A DNA stretch of 55,444 bases from Ureibacillus thermosphaericus (GCF_012396605.1 NZ_JAAXPW010000022.1:1-55444), one strand, 5' to 3'; shown: positions 16,625 to 26,720, numbered from the stretch's first letter. Translations and numbers: made by a program. The notes: generated by a model from the sequence alone, not told the origin.

Positions 16625-18514
16625 TTAATTTCCGTTCACAATTCCATCTAAATACGTCCATCTTTCAATCAATCGTTCATATTCAGCATTTAGTTCGTTT
16701 AATTTATCTGTATATTCCTGTAGTTTCACATAATCCGATCCACAGCCTGCCATTAGTTCTTCCGTTTCCGCTATTGCCTCTTCCACTTGTGCAATTGTTT
16801 CTTCAATTGTTTCCCACTCTTTTTGTTCTTTATAAGTTAATTTTTTCTTTTCATTTTTTGGCTTCTCTTGCTTTGGTTTTTCTTGTTTTTCTGCTTTTAT
16901 CTCCAGCTTTTCAGCTTCGGATTTCTTCGCTAAATATTCTGTGTATAAATCCAAGCTTTCCTCTACATTCCCTTTACCATCTAAAATCCATAATTTTTTC
17001 GCAATTCGGTCTAAGAAGAAACGGTCGTGGGAAATGGTAATCACAACACCTGGGAAATGTTCAATAAAATCTTCCAATACTCCAAGTGTTTCAATATCTA
17101 AATCATTTGTCGGCTCGTCCAATAACAATACATTTGGCTGTTCCATCAATAATCTTAATAAATGCAGTCGTTTCCGCTCACCGCCTGATAACTTCCCAAT
17201 CGGTGTACCGTGTGTATGTAATGGGAATAAAAATCTTTCCAACATTTGGGCAGCTGAATAACGAACCCCTTCCGAGTCGGTAATGTCGTTCGAAGCCTCG
17301 CGAATATATTCAATCATTCGCTGATTTTCATTCATTTTTGGAAGCATTTGATGAAAATGGGCTATCTTAACGGTAGGTCCAACAATGACTTCTCCTGCAT
17401 CTGGCTGAATTTCCCCTGCCAATATCTTTAATAAAGTCGATTTTCCATATCCATTAGCACCAACAATGCCGATGCGATCCCCTTGTTGAATCAGAAAATT
17501 AAAGTCTTTTAATATCGTTCGCTCCCCAAACGATTTGGATAAATGGACGCCTTCTAAAACCTTTTTCCCTAATCGGGTAGTCGATAGCGACAGTTCAAGT
17601 TTTGCTTCTTCTTTATGCCGTTCAATTTGCTTGTCTAATTCTTCAAAGCGCTGAATTCTTGCTTTTTGTTTCGTCGTTCTTGCTTTCGCACCGCGGCGTA
17701 TCCATTTCAACTCATTGCGGTAACGATTGCGTAATTTTTCTTGCGTTGCCTGTCTATTTTCTTCCCGAATTGCTCGCGCTTCTAAGAAATCCGCATAGTT
17801 GCCGTTATGGCGATAAAGGGTTTGATCCGCGAGTTCATAAATATGAGTGGCAATTTCATCTAAAAAATAGCGGTCATGGGTGATAAAAATAACGGCTCCT
17901 TTTAAGCGAAGTATCATTTCTTGCAGCCATTCCGTTGATTCTGCATCAAGATGGTTCGTCGGCTCATCCAATAAATAAAGATCCGCCGGTTCAATTAAAA
18001 CCTTCGCTAAAGCCACACGCTTTTGCTGCCCACCTGATAAATTCGAAACATGCTCATCAAACAAATTAATGCCCAGTTTCGTTAAAGCTTGTTTTGCGAG
18101 AGCATTAACATCCCAAGCTTTTTCAGCGTCCATTCGCTGCTGCAGTTGGAATAATTGGTTTTGAAGCGCTTCTGATTCAGGCTGAATGGCGAGTTTTGAT
18201 ACGACTTCTTCATACTCTCTATTTAATTGCAAAATGGGAGAGTTTCCTGAAAAGACAGCTTGCAGAACGGTAAGTCCTTCTTCAAATACAGGTTTTTGTG
18301 GCAAGTAGGCAATTCGATATTTGTTTGGATGATCCATTTCGATGGAATCGGCTTCTTGTTCGCCAGCTAAAATGGAAAGTAAAGTTGACTTCCCAGTACC
18401 ATTAATCCCAATCAGTCCTGCCCGCTCTCCTTCATAAATGGTAAATTCAACGTTTTTAAATAGTGTTTTATCTCCAACGGTTTTTGTTAAATTCGAAACA
18501 ATTAAATGACTCAT
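16625..18514 (-). CDS. ABC-F ATPase (YfmR/Uup type)
   Basis: 629 residues, two ABC cassettes without membrane helices: Walker A GINGTGKST and GANGYGKST, signatures LSGGQQKR and LSGGERKR, Walker B LYLLDEPTNHLD and VLLLDEPTNDLD. Between them is the basic ABC-F linker (RWIRRGAKARTTKQKAR-like region around residue 270), and residues 545-629 form a Lys/Glu-rich coiled coil typical of Uup/YfmR. ABC-F proteins bind the ribosomal E site and relieve stalled translation; the B. subtilis YfmR, of the same length, works alongside EF-P. It lies immediately upstream of the CvfC-like gene with no gap, so the two form an operon. Confidence 0.88.
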   Translation of the reverse strand: MSHLIVSNLTKTVGDKTLFKNVEFTIYEGERAGLIGINGTGKSTLLSILAGEQEADSIEMDHPNKYRIAYLPQKPVFEEGLTVLQAVFSGNSPILQLNREYEEVVSKLAIQPESEALQNQLFQLQQRMDAEKAWDVNALAKQALTKLGINLFDEHVSNLSGGQQKRVALAKVLIEPADLYLLDEPTNHLDAESTEWLQEMILRLKGAVIFITHDRYFLDEIATHIYELADQTLYRHNGNYADFLEARAIREENRQATQEKLRNRYRNELKWIRRGAKARTTKQKARIQRFEELDKQIERHKEEAKLELSLSTTRLGKKVLEGVHLSKSFGERTILKDFNFLIQQGDRIGIVGANGYGKSTLLKILAGEIQPDAGEVIVGPTVKIAHFHQMLPKMNENQRMIEYIREASNDITDSEGVRYSAAQMLERFLFPLHTHGTPIGKLSGGERKRLHLLRLLMEQPNVLLLDEPTNDLDIETLGVLEDFIEHFPGVVITISHDRFFLDRIAKKLWILDGKGNVEESLDLYTEYLAKKSEAEKLEIKAEKQEKPKQEKPKNEKKKLTYKEQKEWETIEETIAQVEEAIAETEELMAGCGSDYVKLQEYTDKLNELNAEYERLIERWTYLDGIVNGN

Positions 18515-18532
18515 CGTATTCCATCTCTTTCA

Positions 18533-18923
18533 ATATAAACTTCTACTCATTCTATCATTTATTATATAGAAATTTTTATCTCCTTGCATTCTTCAGTATC
18601 TTATCAAAATGTTCCACACCGGAAGATTTATTTTCTTCTATTTTTATTTAACCTTCGCTCTCAAAATTATTTTTCTAAAATAATTTTACCTTAATAATAT
18701 TATACTTATAATGCCTGAATACAGATTTATTGTAAAATTTGGCTAAGCTTTGGATAATTATCGACAAAATCTAAAACAATTCATGTCTGTTTTGTGAATT
18801 TTACACTATACCCATAGTGTAAACGATGTTAAATTTCTTATTTTGATATAGAATTAACTCAAAGTGATTGAAAGGAAATCGAAAATCGATTTTCTTTTTG
18901 AACGTTGAAAGGAGTACATCCAT
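18533..18923. other. qox upstream region
   Basis: About 390 bases between the divergent ABC-F and qox genes. It carries the 24-bp inverted repeat at 18800-18823 and a shorter GAAAATCGATTTTC palindrome about 30 bases before qoxA. No gene was seen; a promoter could not be assigned with confidence. Confidence 0.5.
18800..18823. promoter_or_regulatory. inverted repeat, probable operator of qoxABCD
   Basis: Nine-base perfect arms TTTACACTA and TAGTGTAAA separated by six bases, 100 bases upstream of qoxA. Size and spacing suit a dimeric regulator. It does not match the Rex, Fnr, cre or Fur consensus as I know them, although TTGTGAA just upstream (18792-18798) is a Rex-like half site. Confidence 0.5.
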
Positions 18924-19814
18924 ATGAAACGAACTCTGCTGTTATCTCTCTCAATGCTTCTTGTCTTCCTCGCAGGTTGTGAACCTTTATTAGTGTTAGA
19001 CCCAAAAGGACCTCAAGCGGCACGTCAAGCAAGTGACATTATGATTTCCATCGGGATTATGGCGTTTATTGTAATCGTTGTCATGGTTTTATTAGTTTAC
19101 ATGCTTGTTAAATATAGAGCTTCGAAACTACCGGAAGATTACGAACCACCTCACATTGAGGGTAGTCCTTTGATTGAAGGACTCTTTATTGGTATTCCAA
19201 TCATTATTGTGGCCGTTCTTTCGTTTATTTCTGTGAAAAGTAACTACATTGTAGAAGCAACTCCACAAGGTTATGAAGATCAAGAACCATTAATCATTTA
19301 CGCTTCATCTTCCAACTGGAAATGGCACTTTAGTTACCCTGAACAAGATATTGAAACGGTGAACTACTTATATATACCAACGAATCGACCAATTGAGTTT
19401 AAACTTTATTCTTACGGACCTATTACAAGTTTCTGGATTCCACAATTAGGTGGTCAAAAATATGCGATGGCTGACATGGTGACAACACTTCATTTAGCTG
19501 CGGATACACCAGGAGAATATATGGGACGTAACGCTAACTTCAGTGGTAAAGGTTTTGCTGAAAATACATTTACTGTAACAGCCATGAATCAAGCAAAATT
19601 TGACGAATGGGTGGAAGAAGTTCATGCCAATGCTGAACCATTAACTGAAGAAACTTTCGATAAATTATTAGAACCTGGTCATCTTGGAAGAATGACGTTT
19701 ACCGGAACACACCTTGGATTCAATCCACCTCCAGAACATGACCACGGTGCAGATGAAGGAACGGAGCTTGAACATACAGAGTACGAAATGCATGCTGAGC
19801 ATTCACACGAATAA
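18924..19814 (+). CDS. qoxA: aa3 quinol oxidase subunit II
   Basis: 296 residues. A lipoprotein signal peptide ends at LVFLAGC, followed by two membrane helices (about 40-60 and 85-105) and an extracellular cupredoxin-fold domain containing SSNWKWHFSYPEQ. The CuA ligands of cytochrome c oxidases are absent, as expected for quinol oxidases. The tail is rich in histidine and acidic residues (PPPEHDHGADEG). ATG is preceded by AAAGGAG. First gene of qoxABCD, the menaquinol:oxygen proton pump. Confidence 0.95.
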   Translation: MKRTLLLSLSMLLVFLAGCEPLLVLDPKGPQAARQASDIMISIGIMAFIVIVVMVLLVYMLVKYRASKLPEDYEPPHIEGSPLIEGLFIGIPIIIVAVLSFISVKSNYIVEATPQGYEDQEPLIIYASSSNWKWHFSYPEQDIETVNYLYIPTNRPIEFKLYSYGPITSFWIPQLGGQKYAMADMVTTLHLAADTPGEYMGRNANFSGKGFAENTFTVTAMNQAKFDEWVEEVHANAEPLTEETFDKLLEPGHLGRMTFTGTHLGFNPPPEHDHGADEGTELEHTEYEMHAEHSHE

Positions 19815-19862
19815 ACGTAAATCTAGTAATTTACGTAATAAACTTTGAGAGGAGAAAAATCC

Positions 19863-21812
19863 ATGGAATTTTTTGAACGATTTGCTGTGCCGCATCCAAG
19901 CCCAGCAATCTATGCATCTATGGTAGCGATTGTTGTTGTCTCCCTAGCCATTGTCGTTGGTTTAACATATTTTAAAAAATGGGGTTACCTGTGGCGAGAA
20001 TGGCTTACGACTGTGGACCATAAAAAAATCGGGATTATGTATTTAATCTCCGCAATTTTGATGTTGTTCCGTGGTGGAGCTGACGCGATTATGATGCGTG
20101 CACAGCTCTCCATGCCGGAAAATCAATTATTGGATGCGCAACATTATAATGAAATTTTTACAACGCACGGTGTAGTCATGATCATCTTTATGGCAATGCC
20201 TTTCATCTTTGCCTTCATGAACATCGTCGTTCCATTGCAAATTGGAGCTCGTGACGTTGCCTTTCCAAGACTTAACGCTATCAGCTTTTGGCTTTTCTTC
20301 TTTGGAGCGATGTTATTTAATATTTCGTTCGTTGTCGGTGGTTCACCAGATGCAGGATGGACGTCTTACTTCCCACTTGCTGGAACGGAATTTAGTGAAT
20401 CTGTCGGAACGAACTATTATATGATTGCTATTCAGATTTCGGGTATTGGATCCTTAATGACTGGTATCAACATGATTACTACGATCTTAAAAATGCGTGC
20501 TCCAGGAATGTCGCTGATGAAAATGCCAATGTTTACATGGGCTACATTTATGGCTTGTGTCATTATCATCTTTGCGTTCCCAGTATTAACAATTGCGTTA
20601 TTAATGGGTACAACAGACCGCTTATTTGCGACAAACTTCTTTACTTCTACAAATGGCGGTATGGACATGCTTTGGGCAAACTTCTTCTGGGTCTGGGGAC
20701 ACCCGGAAGTATATATCTTAATCTTACCAGCCTTTGGTCTTTACAGTGAGATTATTTCTACTTTTTCTGGACGAAACCTTTACGGATATAAATCAATGGT
20801 AGGATCAATGGTGATTATCTCCCTGCTTTCATTCCTAGTTTGGACGCACCACTTCTTTACGATGGGTCAAGGTGCTTTAACAAACAGTATCTTCTCCATT
20901 TCAACAATGGCCATTGCGGTGCCTACTGGAGTGAAAATCTTTAACTGGCTGCTTACGATGTGGAAAGGGAAAATTCGCTTTACTGTTCCAATGCTGTACT
21001 CAGTAGGATTCATTCCACTATTTACAATCGGTGGGGTTACTGGGGTTATGCTTGCGATGTCAGCAGCGGACTATCAATATCACAATACAATGTTCTTAGT
21101 CGCTCACTTCCATAATACAATCATACCTGGTGTCGTATTTGCGATGTTAGCTGGCTTACATTACTACTGGCCAAAAATGTTCGGCTTTATGTTAAATGAA
21201 CGCATTGGTAAATGGGCTTTCTGGTTCTTATCAATCGGATTCGTCCTTGCCTTCTTCCCAATGTACATTACAGGTTTAGACGGACAAGCACGCCGTATGT
21301 ATACGTATTCAGAAGCGACAGGTTTCGGTCCTTTAAACTTTGTTGCATTCATCGGTGCAGGTTTAATGACAATTGCCTTCTGCATTATCGTCTATAACAT
21401 TTTATATAGTATTAAAAATTCTCCAAGAAATGTTGGGGATGACCCATGGAACGCTCGTACATTGGAGTGGGCAACGCACAACCCAGTACCAGAATACAAC
21501 TTCGCACGCACTCCACATGTAGCATCGAGTGAAGCATTATGGGATGTGAAGAAAAATGGACATGAATTATTTAAAGGTGACATTGAAAAAATCCACATGC
21601 CAAATAATAGTGGTGTCCCATTTATTATGGGTGTGATTTTCTTTATCGCTGGATTCTCCTTCGTATTTGCATTGTGGGTTCCTGCAGTCATCGCGCTAAT
21701 CGGTATTTTCGCATGTATGGTGCTTCGTTCCTTTGAAAAAGATGATGGACGCTATATTTCAGTGGAAGAAATTAAAGCAACGGAAAGCACATATGGAGGT
21801 GCTAATTCATGA
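19863..21812 (+). CDS. qoxB: aa3 quinol oxidase subunit I
   Basis: 649 residues with about 14 membrane helices, the catalytic subunit carrying heme a and the heme a3-CuB centre. [15 protein letters not shown] holds the CuB histidine and cross-linked tyrosine region, THHFFTMG the other CuB histidines, and AHFHNTI the heme histidines near the C-terminal half. I start it at ATG 19863 ([13 protein letters not shown]), with GAGAGGAG upstream; a TTG six codons earlier lies within that binding site. It overlaps qoxC by four bases (ATGA). Confidence 0.95.
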   Translation: MEFFERFAVPHPSPAIYASMVAIVVVSLAIVVGLTYFKKWGYLWREWLTTVDHKKIGIMYLISAILMLFRGGADAIMMRAQLSMPENQLLDAQHYNEIFTTHGVVMIIFMAMPFIFAFMNIVVPLQIGARDVAFPRLNAISFWLFFFGAMLFNISFVVGGSPDAGWTSYFPLAGTEFSESVGTNYYMIAIQISGIGSLMTGINMITTILKMRAPGMSLMKMPMFTWATFMACVIIIFAFPVLTIALLMGTTDRLFATNFFTSTNGGMDMLWANFFWVWGHPEVYILILPAFGLYSEIISTFSGRNLYGYKSMVGSMVIISLLSFLVWTHHFFTMGQGALTNSIFSISTMAIAVPTGVKIFNWLLTMWKGKIRFTVPMLYSVGFIPLFTIGGVTGVMLAMSAADYQYHNTMFLVAHFHNTIIPGVVFAMLAGLHYYWPKMFGFMLNERIGKWAFWFLSIGFVLAFFPMYITGLDGQARRMYTYSEATGFGPLNFVAFIGAGLMTIAFCIIVYNILYSIKNSPRNVGDDPWNARTLEWATHNPVPEYNFARTPHVASSEALWDVKKNGHELFKGDIEKIHMPNNSGVPFIMGVIFFIAGFSFVFALWVPAVIALIGIFACMVLRSFEKDDGRYISVEEIKATESTYGGANS

Positions 21813-22405
21813 AAATCGATCACACGCAGCCTCTTGAATATGGTACACACCAAAACCAATTGAATATTTTAGGTTTCTGGATTTTCCTTGGTGCGGAAAT
21901 CATGCTGTTTGCAACACTTTTTACAGCCTACTTCATCATGGAACATCGAACAGGAAATGGACCAACTGGACCGGAAATCTTCGAAATTTCACCAGTGCTT
22001 ATTGAAACGTTTGTATTGCTCACAAGTAGTTTCACCATTGGCCTTGCTGTTCATGCAATGAGAATCGGACGTAAAAAGGCCATGTTAGCATTTTTAGGTA
22101 TTACCCTATTACTTGGTCTAGGGTTCCTTTCAGTAGAAATCTTTGAATTTATGCATTACTACCATGTTGGTGCAACTTATCAAACAAGCGGATTTACTGC
22201 TGCACTCTTAACAACGCTCGGTACCCATGGTGCCCACGTTACCCTCGGATTGTTCTGGGGACTTAGCATCATCATTCAGGTGGCAAAAGACGGCATAAAT
22301 GCACGAACAGCCAATAAATCCTTTATCTTCTCTCTCTACTGGCATTTCCTAGATGTTGTCTGGATTTTCATTTTCAGCTTCATCTACTTGAAAGGAATGA
22401 TGTAA
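21809..22405 (+). CDS. qoxC: quinol oxidase subunit III
   Basis: 198 residues, five membrane helices, heme-copper oxidase subunit III fold ([44 protein letters not shown]). It stabilises subunit I and contains no metal centre. Start ATG overlaps the qoxB stop, and its own stop is one base before qoxD, so expression is coupled. Confidence 0.94.
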   Translation: MKIDHTQPLEYGTHQNQLNILGFWIFLGAEIMLFATLFTAYFIMEHRTGNGPTGPEIFEISPVLIETFVLLTSSFTIGLAVHAMRIGRKKAMLAFLGITLLLGLGFLSVEIFEFMHYYHVGATYQTSGFTAALLTTLGTHGAHVTLGLFWGLSIIIQVAKDGINARTANKSFIFSLYWHFLDVVWIFIFSFIYLKGMM

Positions 22406-22406
22406 T

Positions 22407-22688
22407 ATGAAAGAATTATTTCCTGCAAAACAAGTCGGCGGCTATATCTTTTCATTAGTGTTAACGATTATTGCTCTGCTTGTATATTTTCTGGATTTTA
22501 CTTTCCCAATAGCAATGTCAATCCTACTTGTCACAGCTTTTGTCCAAGCAACAGTGCAATTAGTGCTATTTATGCACGCAGGTGAAACGGAAGACGGTAA
22601 AGCGATTTATACAAATGTGCTTTACGGAATTATTATCGCAGTCGTTACAATAATTGGTTCATTATTGATTTTAATTTGGGATATGTAA
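22407..22688 (+). CDS. qoxD: quinol oxidase subunit IV
   Basis: 93 residues with three membrane helices and FVQATVQLVLFMHAGE, typical of the small prokaryotic cytochrome oxidase subunit IV. Last gene of the operon, followed by a strong terminator. Confidence 0.92.
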   Translation: MKELFPAKQVGGYIFSLVLTIIALLVYFLDFTFPIAMSILLVTAFVQATVQLVLFMHAGETEDGKAIYTNVLYGIIIAVVTIIGSLLILIWDM

Positions 22689-22697
22689 TGGACATGG

Positions 22698-22729
22698 AAA
22701 AAGCTTGAATCTTGCATTCAAGCTTTTTT
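22698..22729. terminator. bidirectional terminator of qoxABCD
   Basis: A 13-bp perfect stem (22698-22710 with 22716-22728), T6 on the plus strand. The minus strand of its right arm encodes the last residues of the convergent 64-residue gene, so this hairpin ends both transcripts. Confidence 0.92.
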
Positions 22730-22912
22730 ATTATTTGACTGAAATTCAAATTGGATTAAATGAAGAAATAGGCCAATGAGTAATAAATAAAAACTCCCTT
22801 TCACGATACTAATACCGTACCACATTGATAGATTGGAAACAAAACTAATTCCAAATAATATCAAACCCAAAATAAAAAGCAACGCAAACAGATTCATAAA
22901 ATATTTCAACAT
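22718..22912 (-). CDS. small two-helix membrane protein
   Basis: 64 residues with two hydrophobic helices (about 5-27 and 37-55) and a short basic tail. GGGGGATAGG precedes ATG at the right distance, which supports a real gene. The stop codon and last three codons lie in the right arm of the qox terminator. No family recognised; convergence with qox suggests no functional link by itself. Confidence 0.6.
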   Translation of the reverse strand: MLKYFMNLFALLFILGLILFGISFVSNLSMWYGISIVKGSFYLLLIGLFLHLIQFEFQSNNKKA

Positions 22913-23230
22913 GGTCCTATCCCCCTTGCTGTCAACAATCGTGAATACCCTTTTGTATATTTTCCGTTCACAATTTAGACAAATTTTTTCTTAAAAAAAT
23001 AATACCATACTTTTTATACTTCAAACATAATAATTGTATTTTATGAACTTTTTTTGTTTTATGTTTACACTTTTATTAAAATGACTTTCAATTCATCTTT
23101 TTAACTGCTCTCAAACTTTGTTCTCCTTATGCATATTCCTATCCATGACTTTTCGTTTTATTATTCTTACTTTTTTCATTTTTTAAAATATTTTATATTA
23201 ATTATTTATAAAAAATCATTCTAATTTATA

Positions 23231-23259
23231 TTGACGATTCAAATGAAAGCTGTTATCAT
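23231..23259 (+). promoter_or_regulatory. sigma-A promoter for pbuG
   Basis: TTGACG (23231-23236), 17-base spacer, TATCAT (23254-23259). Transcription would start near 23266, about 24 bases before the riboswitch. The remaining 22913-23230 is AT-rich without recognisable features. Confidence 0.7.
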
Positions 23260-23289
23260 TTTTCTAAACTTTTTAATATAACATAAAAA

Positions 23290-23357
23290 CCTTGTATAAA
23301 TTCAAGAATACGGCTTGAATGTTTCTACCAGCTACCATAAATAGCTTGTCTACAAGG
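23290..23357 (+). ncRNA. guanine riboswitch (purine aptamer)
   Basis: P1 is CCTTGTA with TACAAGG. The P2 arm TTCAAG/CTTGAA and P3 arm AGCTA/TAGCT flank the conserved core GTTTCTACCAG, and the 3' junction reads GTCTACAAG. The base matching position 74 of the B. subtilis xpt aptamer is C, which pairs with guanine or hypoxanthine rather than adenine. It is followed by an intrinsic terminator and pbuG, so ligand binding should stop transcription of the purine permease gene. Confidence 0.93.
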
Positions 23358-23402
23358 AATGAAAACTTATTATACATAATATTTTTATTCCATTTTGTAG
23401 AG

Positions 23403-23436
23403 AAACTTTGGCCTAATTGTCGCCAAAGTTTTTTTA
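23403..23436 (+). terminator. riboswitch-controlled terminator
   Basis: AAACTTTGGC pairs with GCCAAAGTTT, then T run to 23436. TTTTGTAG at 23393-23400, just before the stem, is complementary to the 3' strand of aptamer P1 (CTACAAGG), giving a plausible alternative pairing. Confidence 0.88.
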
Positions 23437-23502
23437 TTGGGGAAATCTATTAGCTGTAAACTTGCTTTCATATATTCTTTGATAAAACTAGGAGAGTACA
23501 TC

Positions 23503-24798
23503 ATGAGAAACTTTTTTAAATTTACAGAACGAAATACATCCTATAAACAAGAAACATTAGCAGGGATTACGACTTTCTTATCCCTTGCCTATATTTTAAT
23601 CGTTAATCCGCTTATTTTGAGCCAATCTGGGATGGATCAAGGAGCAGTATTCACTGCAACAGCTCTTACTGCCATCATTGGTACACTACTTATTGGGCTG
23701 CTTGCTAACTTTCCCATCGCCATAGCTCCCAGTATGGGATTGAATTCTTTCTTTACTTTTTCCGTATGTATTGGAATGGGGATTGACTGGAAAATTACAC
23801 TAACTGGGGTTTTTGTTGCGGGCATTATTTTTACGTTATTAAGTTTAATGAAAGTTCGAGAAAAAATTATTACGATTATTCCATCAGATTTAAAATACGC
23901 CATCGCTTCCGGAATCGGGTTCTTCATCACGTTTATCGGTTTAAAAAATGGTGGTATTGTTATAAGCAATGAAGACACATTTGTTTCCATTGGAGATTTG
24001 ACTTCACCGATGACTCTGCTTGCAATAGTTGGACTTACTATCACAATTATTTTATTAGTGCGTGGAATCAATGGCGGCATATTCTATGGAATGTGTATAA
24101 CAACCATTATAGGTATGATGTGCGGCTTAATTGAAGTTCCTTCATCATTCATTGGGAGTATCCCAAGTATTGAAGCAACTTTTGGTGTCGTGTTTAATCA
24201 CTTAGATGAAATATTTACACCTGAAATGTTGACAGTCATCTTTACCTTTTTAATTGTTGCCTTTTTTGATACGGCTGGTGCTTTAATTGGATTAACAAGC
24301 CAAGCTGGCATGGTCAAAGATGGTAAAATCCCGAATATAGGTAAAGGATTGCTTGCTGATTCTCTTGCCGGTGTATTTGGTGCTATTCTAGGAACTTCAA
24401 CTCCTGCCACAAGTGTTGAATCGTCAGCTGGTATTGCTGTCGGAGGAAGAACGGGCTTTACATCTGTCGTCATTGCAGCGTGTTTCCTAGTTGCGTTGTT
24501 TTTCTCACCGCTTGTCAGTGTGATTTCGGCGGAAGTGACATCCGCTGCATTAATTATTGTCGGTGCCTTAATGGCAATGGAAATCCGTAAAATCAATTGG
24601 ACAAAGTTAGAAATTGTAATTCCATCGTTTTTAACAATAATTATGATGCCACTTACGTCTAGCGTAGTTATTGGTATTGGATTAGGGTTTGTCCTTTATC
24701 CCATTTGTTTAATGGCTCAAAAACGTTTTAAAGAAGTTCATCCAATGATGTATTTACTTTGTATTCTATTTATTTTATATTTTGCGTTTTTCATCTAA
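23503..24798 (+). CDS. pbuG: hypoxanthine/guanine permease
   Basis: 431 residues, 12-14 membrane helices, AzgA branch of the nucleobase transporter family. Motifs: GITTFLSLAYILIVNP near the N-terminus, APSMGLNSFF, FFDTAGALIGL and GTSTPATSVESSAGI. The family imports hypoxanthine and guanine by proton symport. The guanine riboswitch upstream agrees with the substrate. ATG 23503 has AGGAGAG at eight bases; an upstream in-frame start at 23437 lies just beyond the terminator and has no binding site. Confidence 0.92.
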   Translation: MRNFFKFTERNTSYKQETLAGITTFLSLAYILIVNPLILSQSGMDQGAVFTATALTAIIGTLLIGLLANFPIAIAPSMGLNSFFTFSVCIGMGIDWKITLTGVFVAGIIFTLLSLMKVREKIITIIPSDLKYAIASGIGFFITFIGLKNGGIVISNEDTFVSIGDLTSPMTLLAIVGLTITIILLVRGINGGIFYGMCITTIIGMMCGLIEVPSSFIGSIPSIEATFGVVFNHLDEIFTPEMLTVIFTFLIVAFFDTAGALIGLTSQAGMVKDGKIPNIGKGLLADSLAGVFGAILGTSTPATSVESSAGIAVGGRTGFTSVVIAACFLVALFFSPLVSVISAEVTSAALIIVGALMAMEIRKINWTKLEIVIPSFLTIIMMPLTSSVVIGIGLGFVLYPICLMAQKRFKEVHPMMYLLCILFILYFAFFI

Positions 24799-25108
24799 GA
24801 AACACATTGATGAGTGATGTCAAAAGTAATAACCACTACATAGAATAGTCTAAAAAAATGCTGGTAGAAACCCTCCTCTGAATGAAAGTGCCTGTGAAAT
24901 TTTTTACTGCGAAATTTCACAGGCAATTGTATTTTACACGCAATCCCATCATCGACACTTTATCTATTGTATTAAGAGTATTTTCGTTGTAGTCCTTCAT
25001 GCTGATTACAATGAAAAACGGCTTTCAAAAGAACTTCTACACCATTTATTTTAAAAATATCAAAACCTTACATTTAGAGAGGCACTTCTAAATGTAAGGT
25101 TTTCATTA
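24799..25108. other. intergenic region with two hairpins
   Basis: About 310 bases between convergent genes. A 14-bp perfect hairpin, TGCCTGTGAAATTT with its complement (24889-24925), followed by ATTGTATTTT, is a likely pbuG terminator. The hairpin at 25062-25103 serves the opposite strand. No gene was seen between them. Confidence 0.6.
25062..25103 (-). terminator. terminator after the Dph6-like gene
   Basis: A 17-bp perfect stem (25062-25078 with 25087-25103) with an eight-base loop and T-rich flanks, six bases past the stop. Confidence 0.85.
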
Positions 25109-25789
25109 TTACGCTTTTAATTTCAATGGCAAAAATGCATAATTTTCATGTGTAATAATGTCCAACGGTTGAACTTGAAGAGGGGCTGAAAATATTGGAC
25201 CATCGATCACCGTTGTATGGAACTCGCCCCCTTCGCCGCAAGGATCAATAGATCTTTGCTGAAGCTCGTCCAAGAAGTCTCTAGTCAAGATTCTTCCTAA
25301 GTCTTCTATACGCATACCGAGTGATAAATTCACGGTTGTCACCATAGCTATAAAGCCTAAATCAATAAATTCTTCAACTAGCGAACGATGATTTTTAAGG
25401 TAAAGGGGCATGCTTAATGTGATCCCTACTTTATTTGTGACATCTGCGTGCCATGTTCCCTCATATGCTACGTCCACGTCTCCAGTCACGAGGACTTCCG
25501 CACCTTTTTTCTTCGCCTCTTGTAATAGCTCAATGAAATGTTGTTCATATGTTGTCCAGCTTGCTCCCCGTGAATAAATGGGATAACCAATAGCTTGAGC
25601 TTGCGCAGTTAAAAATTCAGGAGTCAGTCTGTGCGAGTGGGAATGTTCTTCTGTTTCATCCAGCATTGCAATTAGTCCAAGTGGTTCTGCTACTTGCTTC
25701 GCTTTATATAAAGCAAGCATACTATCCTTTCCCCCGCTAAAGGATGCGATAAATTTTTTATTTTTTACTCTTTCCAGCCAATCATTCAC
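25109..25789 (-). CDS. Dph6-like PP-loop ATPase (diphthine-ammonia ligase family)
   Basis: 226 residues. The N-terminal ATP pyrophosphatase loop is SFSGGKDSMLALY (about residues 16-28); the C-terminal CGEGGEFHT is the family hallmark near residue 183. Eukaryotic members amidate diphthine on EF2, but bacteria lack diphthamide, so the bacterial substrate is unknown. The start is GTG 25787-25789 with a weak AAAGG upstream. Single gene with its own terminator. Confidence 0.82.
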   Translation of the reverse strand: MNDWLERVKNKKFIASFSGGKDSMLALYKAKQVAEPLGLIAMLDETEEHSHSHRLTPEFLTAQAQAIGYPIYSRGASWTTYEQHFIELLQEAKKKGAEVLVTGDVDVAYEGTWHADVTNKVGITLSMPLYLKNHRSLVEEFIDLGFIAMVTTVNLSLGMRIEDLGRILTRDFLDELQQRSIDPCGEGGEFHTTVIDGPIFSAPLQVQPLDIITHENYAFLPLKLKA

Positions 25790-26000
25790 TATCGTTTCAG
25801 CCTTTCAATATATGTTTTTTCTTATTTATTATAAACCCTTTATAGACTCAGTGCTTCGAAAAACAAAAAACGAATTAAAGTGTAAAATAGCTCTACTTCT
25901 ATAGTTACAATTTGCTATATAGAAACAAACAGTTTGAATTCGAAACTGGCTGTATAGAGAGCATTAATTTTAAATATCGCTCCCTTTTATTTTTGATTCA

Positions 26001-26720
26001 TCATTTTTTCATAAGCTGTTTAAACAATACCTCTTTAAATGCTTGATCATGTTCAATTTTAAAGGCTCTTTCAAAACTTTCTTCCGCATGTTTTTTCATA
26101 AAACTTTTTGTAAATCGTAAAGTCTCAGCAGGAGATTCTAAAATTTGTTTAGCTATTTCAATACATTTATTTAATACTTGATCACTTTCCACAAGGTAAT
26201 TAACTAATCCAATTTCATACGCTTTTTTTGCATCAATTATTCTTCCTGTAAAACAAATATCCTTCGCAATTCCTTCTCCAACTATCCAGCGAAGTGGAGT
26301 AAAAATAGGAGGAGCTCCAAATTTTATTTCGGGATGTGCAAAAGTTGCATCAACTGAACAGATCCTCAAATCACATAAAGTAGCTAAGTCAAATCCTCCG
26401 CCATACGCTAAACCATTAATCCCAGCAATTAATGGTTTAGGAAAATGCCAAACATCTCTATGATATTTAGCAGAAGATTCATATATTTCATCAAATAAAG
26501 TTTGGTCTGAGAACTCTTTCAAATCAAAACCACTTGAAAATGCATTCCCTGCACCCGTAATAATAACGACACCAATCTCATCACATTCTTTCCACTTATT
26601 TAGACATTCTGATACTTCTCTTCTTAACGTAATGTTAATAGCATTCTTTTTTAATGGTCGATTCAGGATAATAATCCCTATGCCATCTGCCCTTTTCTCC
26701 ACTAAGATTTCTTTATACAT
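26001..26720 (-). CDS. enoyl-CoA hydratase/isomerase family protein
   Basis: 239 residues of crotonase fold: NRPLKKNAINITLRRE, the oxyanion-hole segments SSGFDLKEF (residues 60-68) and NGLAYGGGFDLATLCDLRI, and HPEIKFGAPP. The first catalytic glutamate of hydratases is replaced in the GGGFD region by Phe, so it may not be a classical hydratase; the substrate is unknown. ATG 26718-26720 has a strong GGAGG nine bases upstream; the in-frame extension to 26843 overlaps the TetR gene and is rejected. It lies 80 bases after the TetR gene, presumably its regulator. Confidence 0.85.
   Translation of the reverse strand: MYKEILVEKRADGIGIIILNRPLKKNAINITLRREVSECLNKWKECDEIGVVIITGAGNAFSSGFDLKEFSDQTLFDEIYESSAKYHRDVWHFPKPLIAGINGLAYGGGFDLATLCDLRICSVDATFAHPEIKFGAPPIFTPLRWIVGEGIAKDICFTGRIIDAKKAYEIGLVNYLVESDQVLNKCIEIAKQILESPAETLRFTKSFMKKHAEESFERAFKIEHDQAFKEVLFKQLMKK

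Noticed and set aside
23437-23502. Longer pbuG start at 23437
   Set aside because: It would begin immediately after the riboswitch terminator, lacks a binding site and adds residues not seen in the family.
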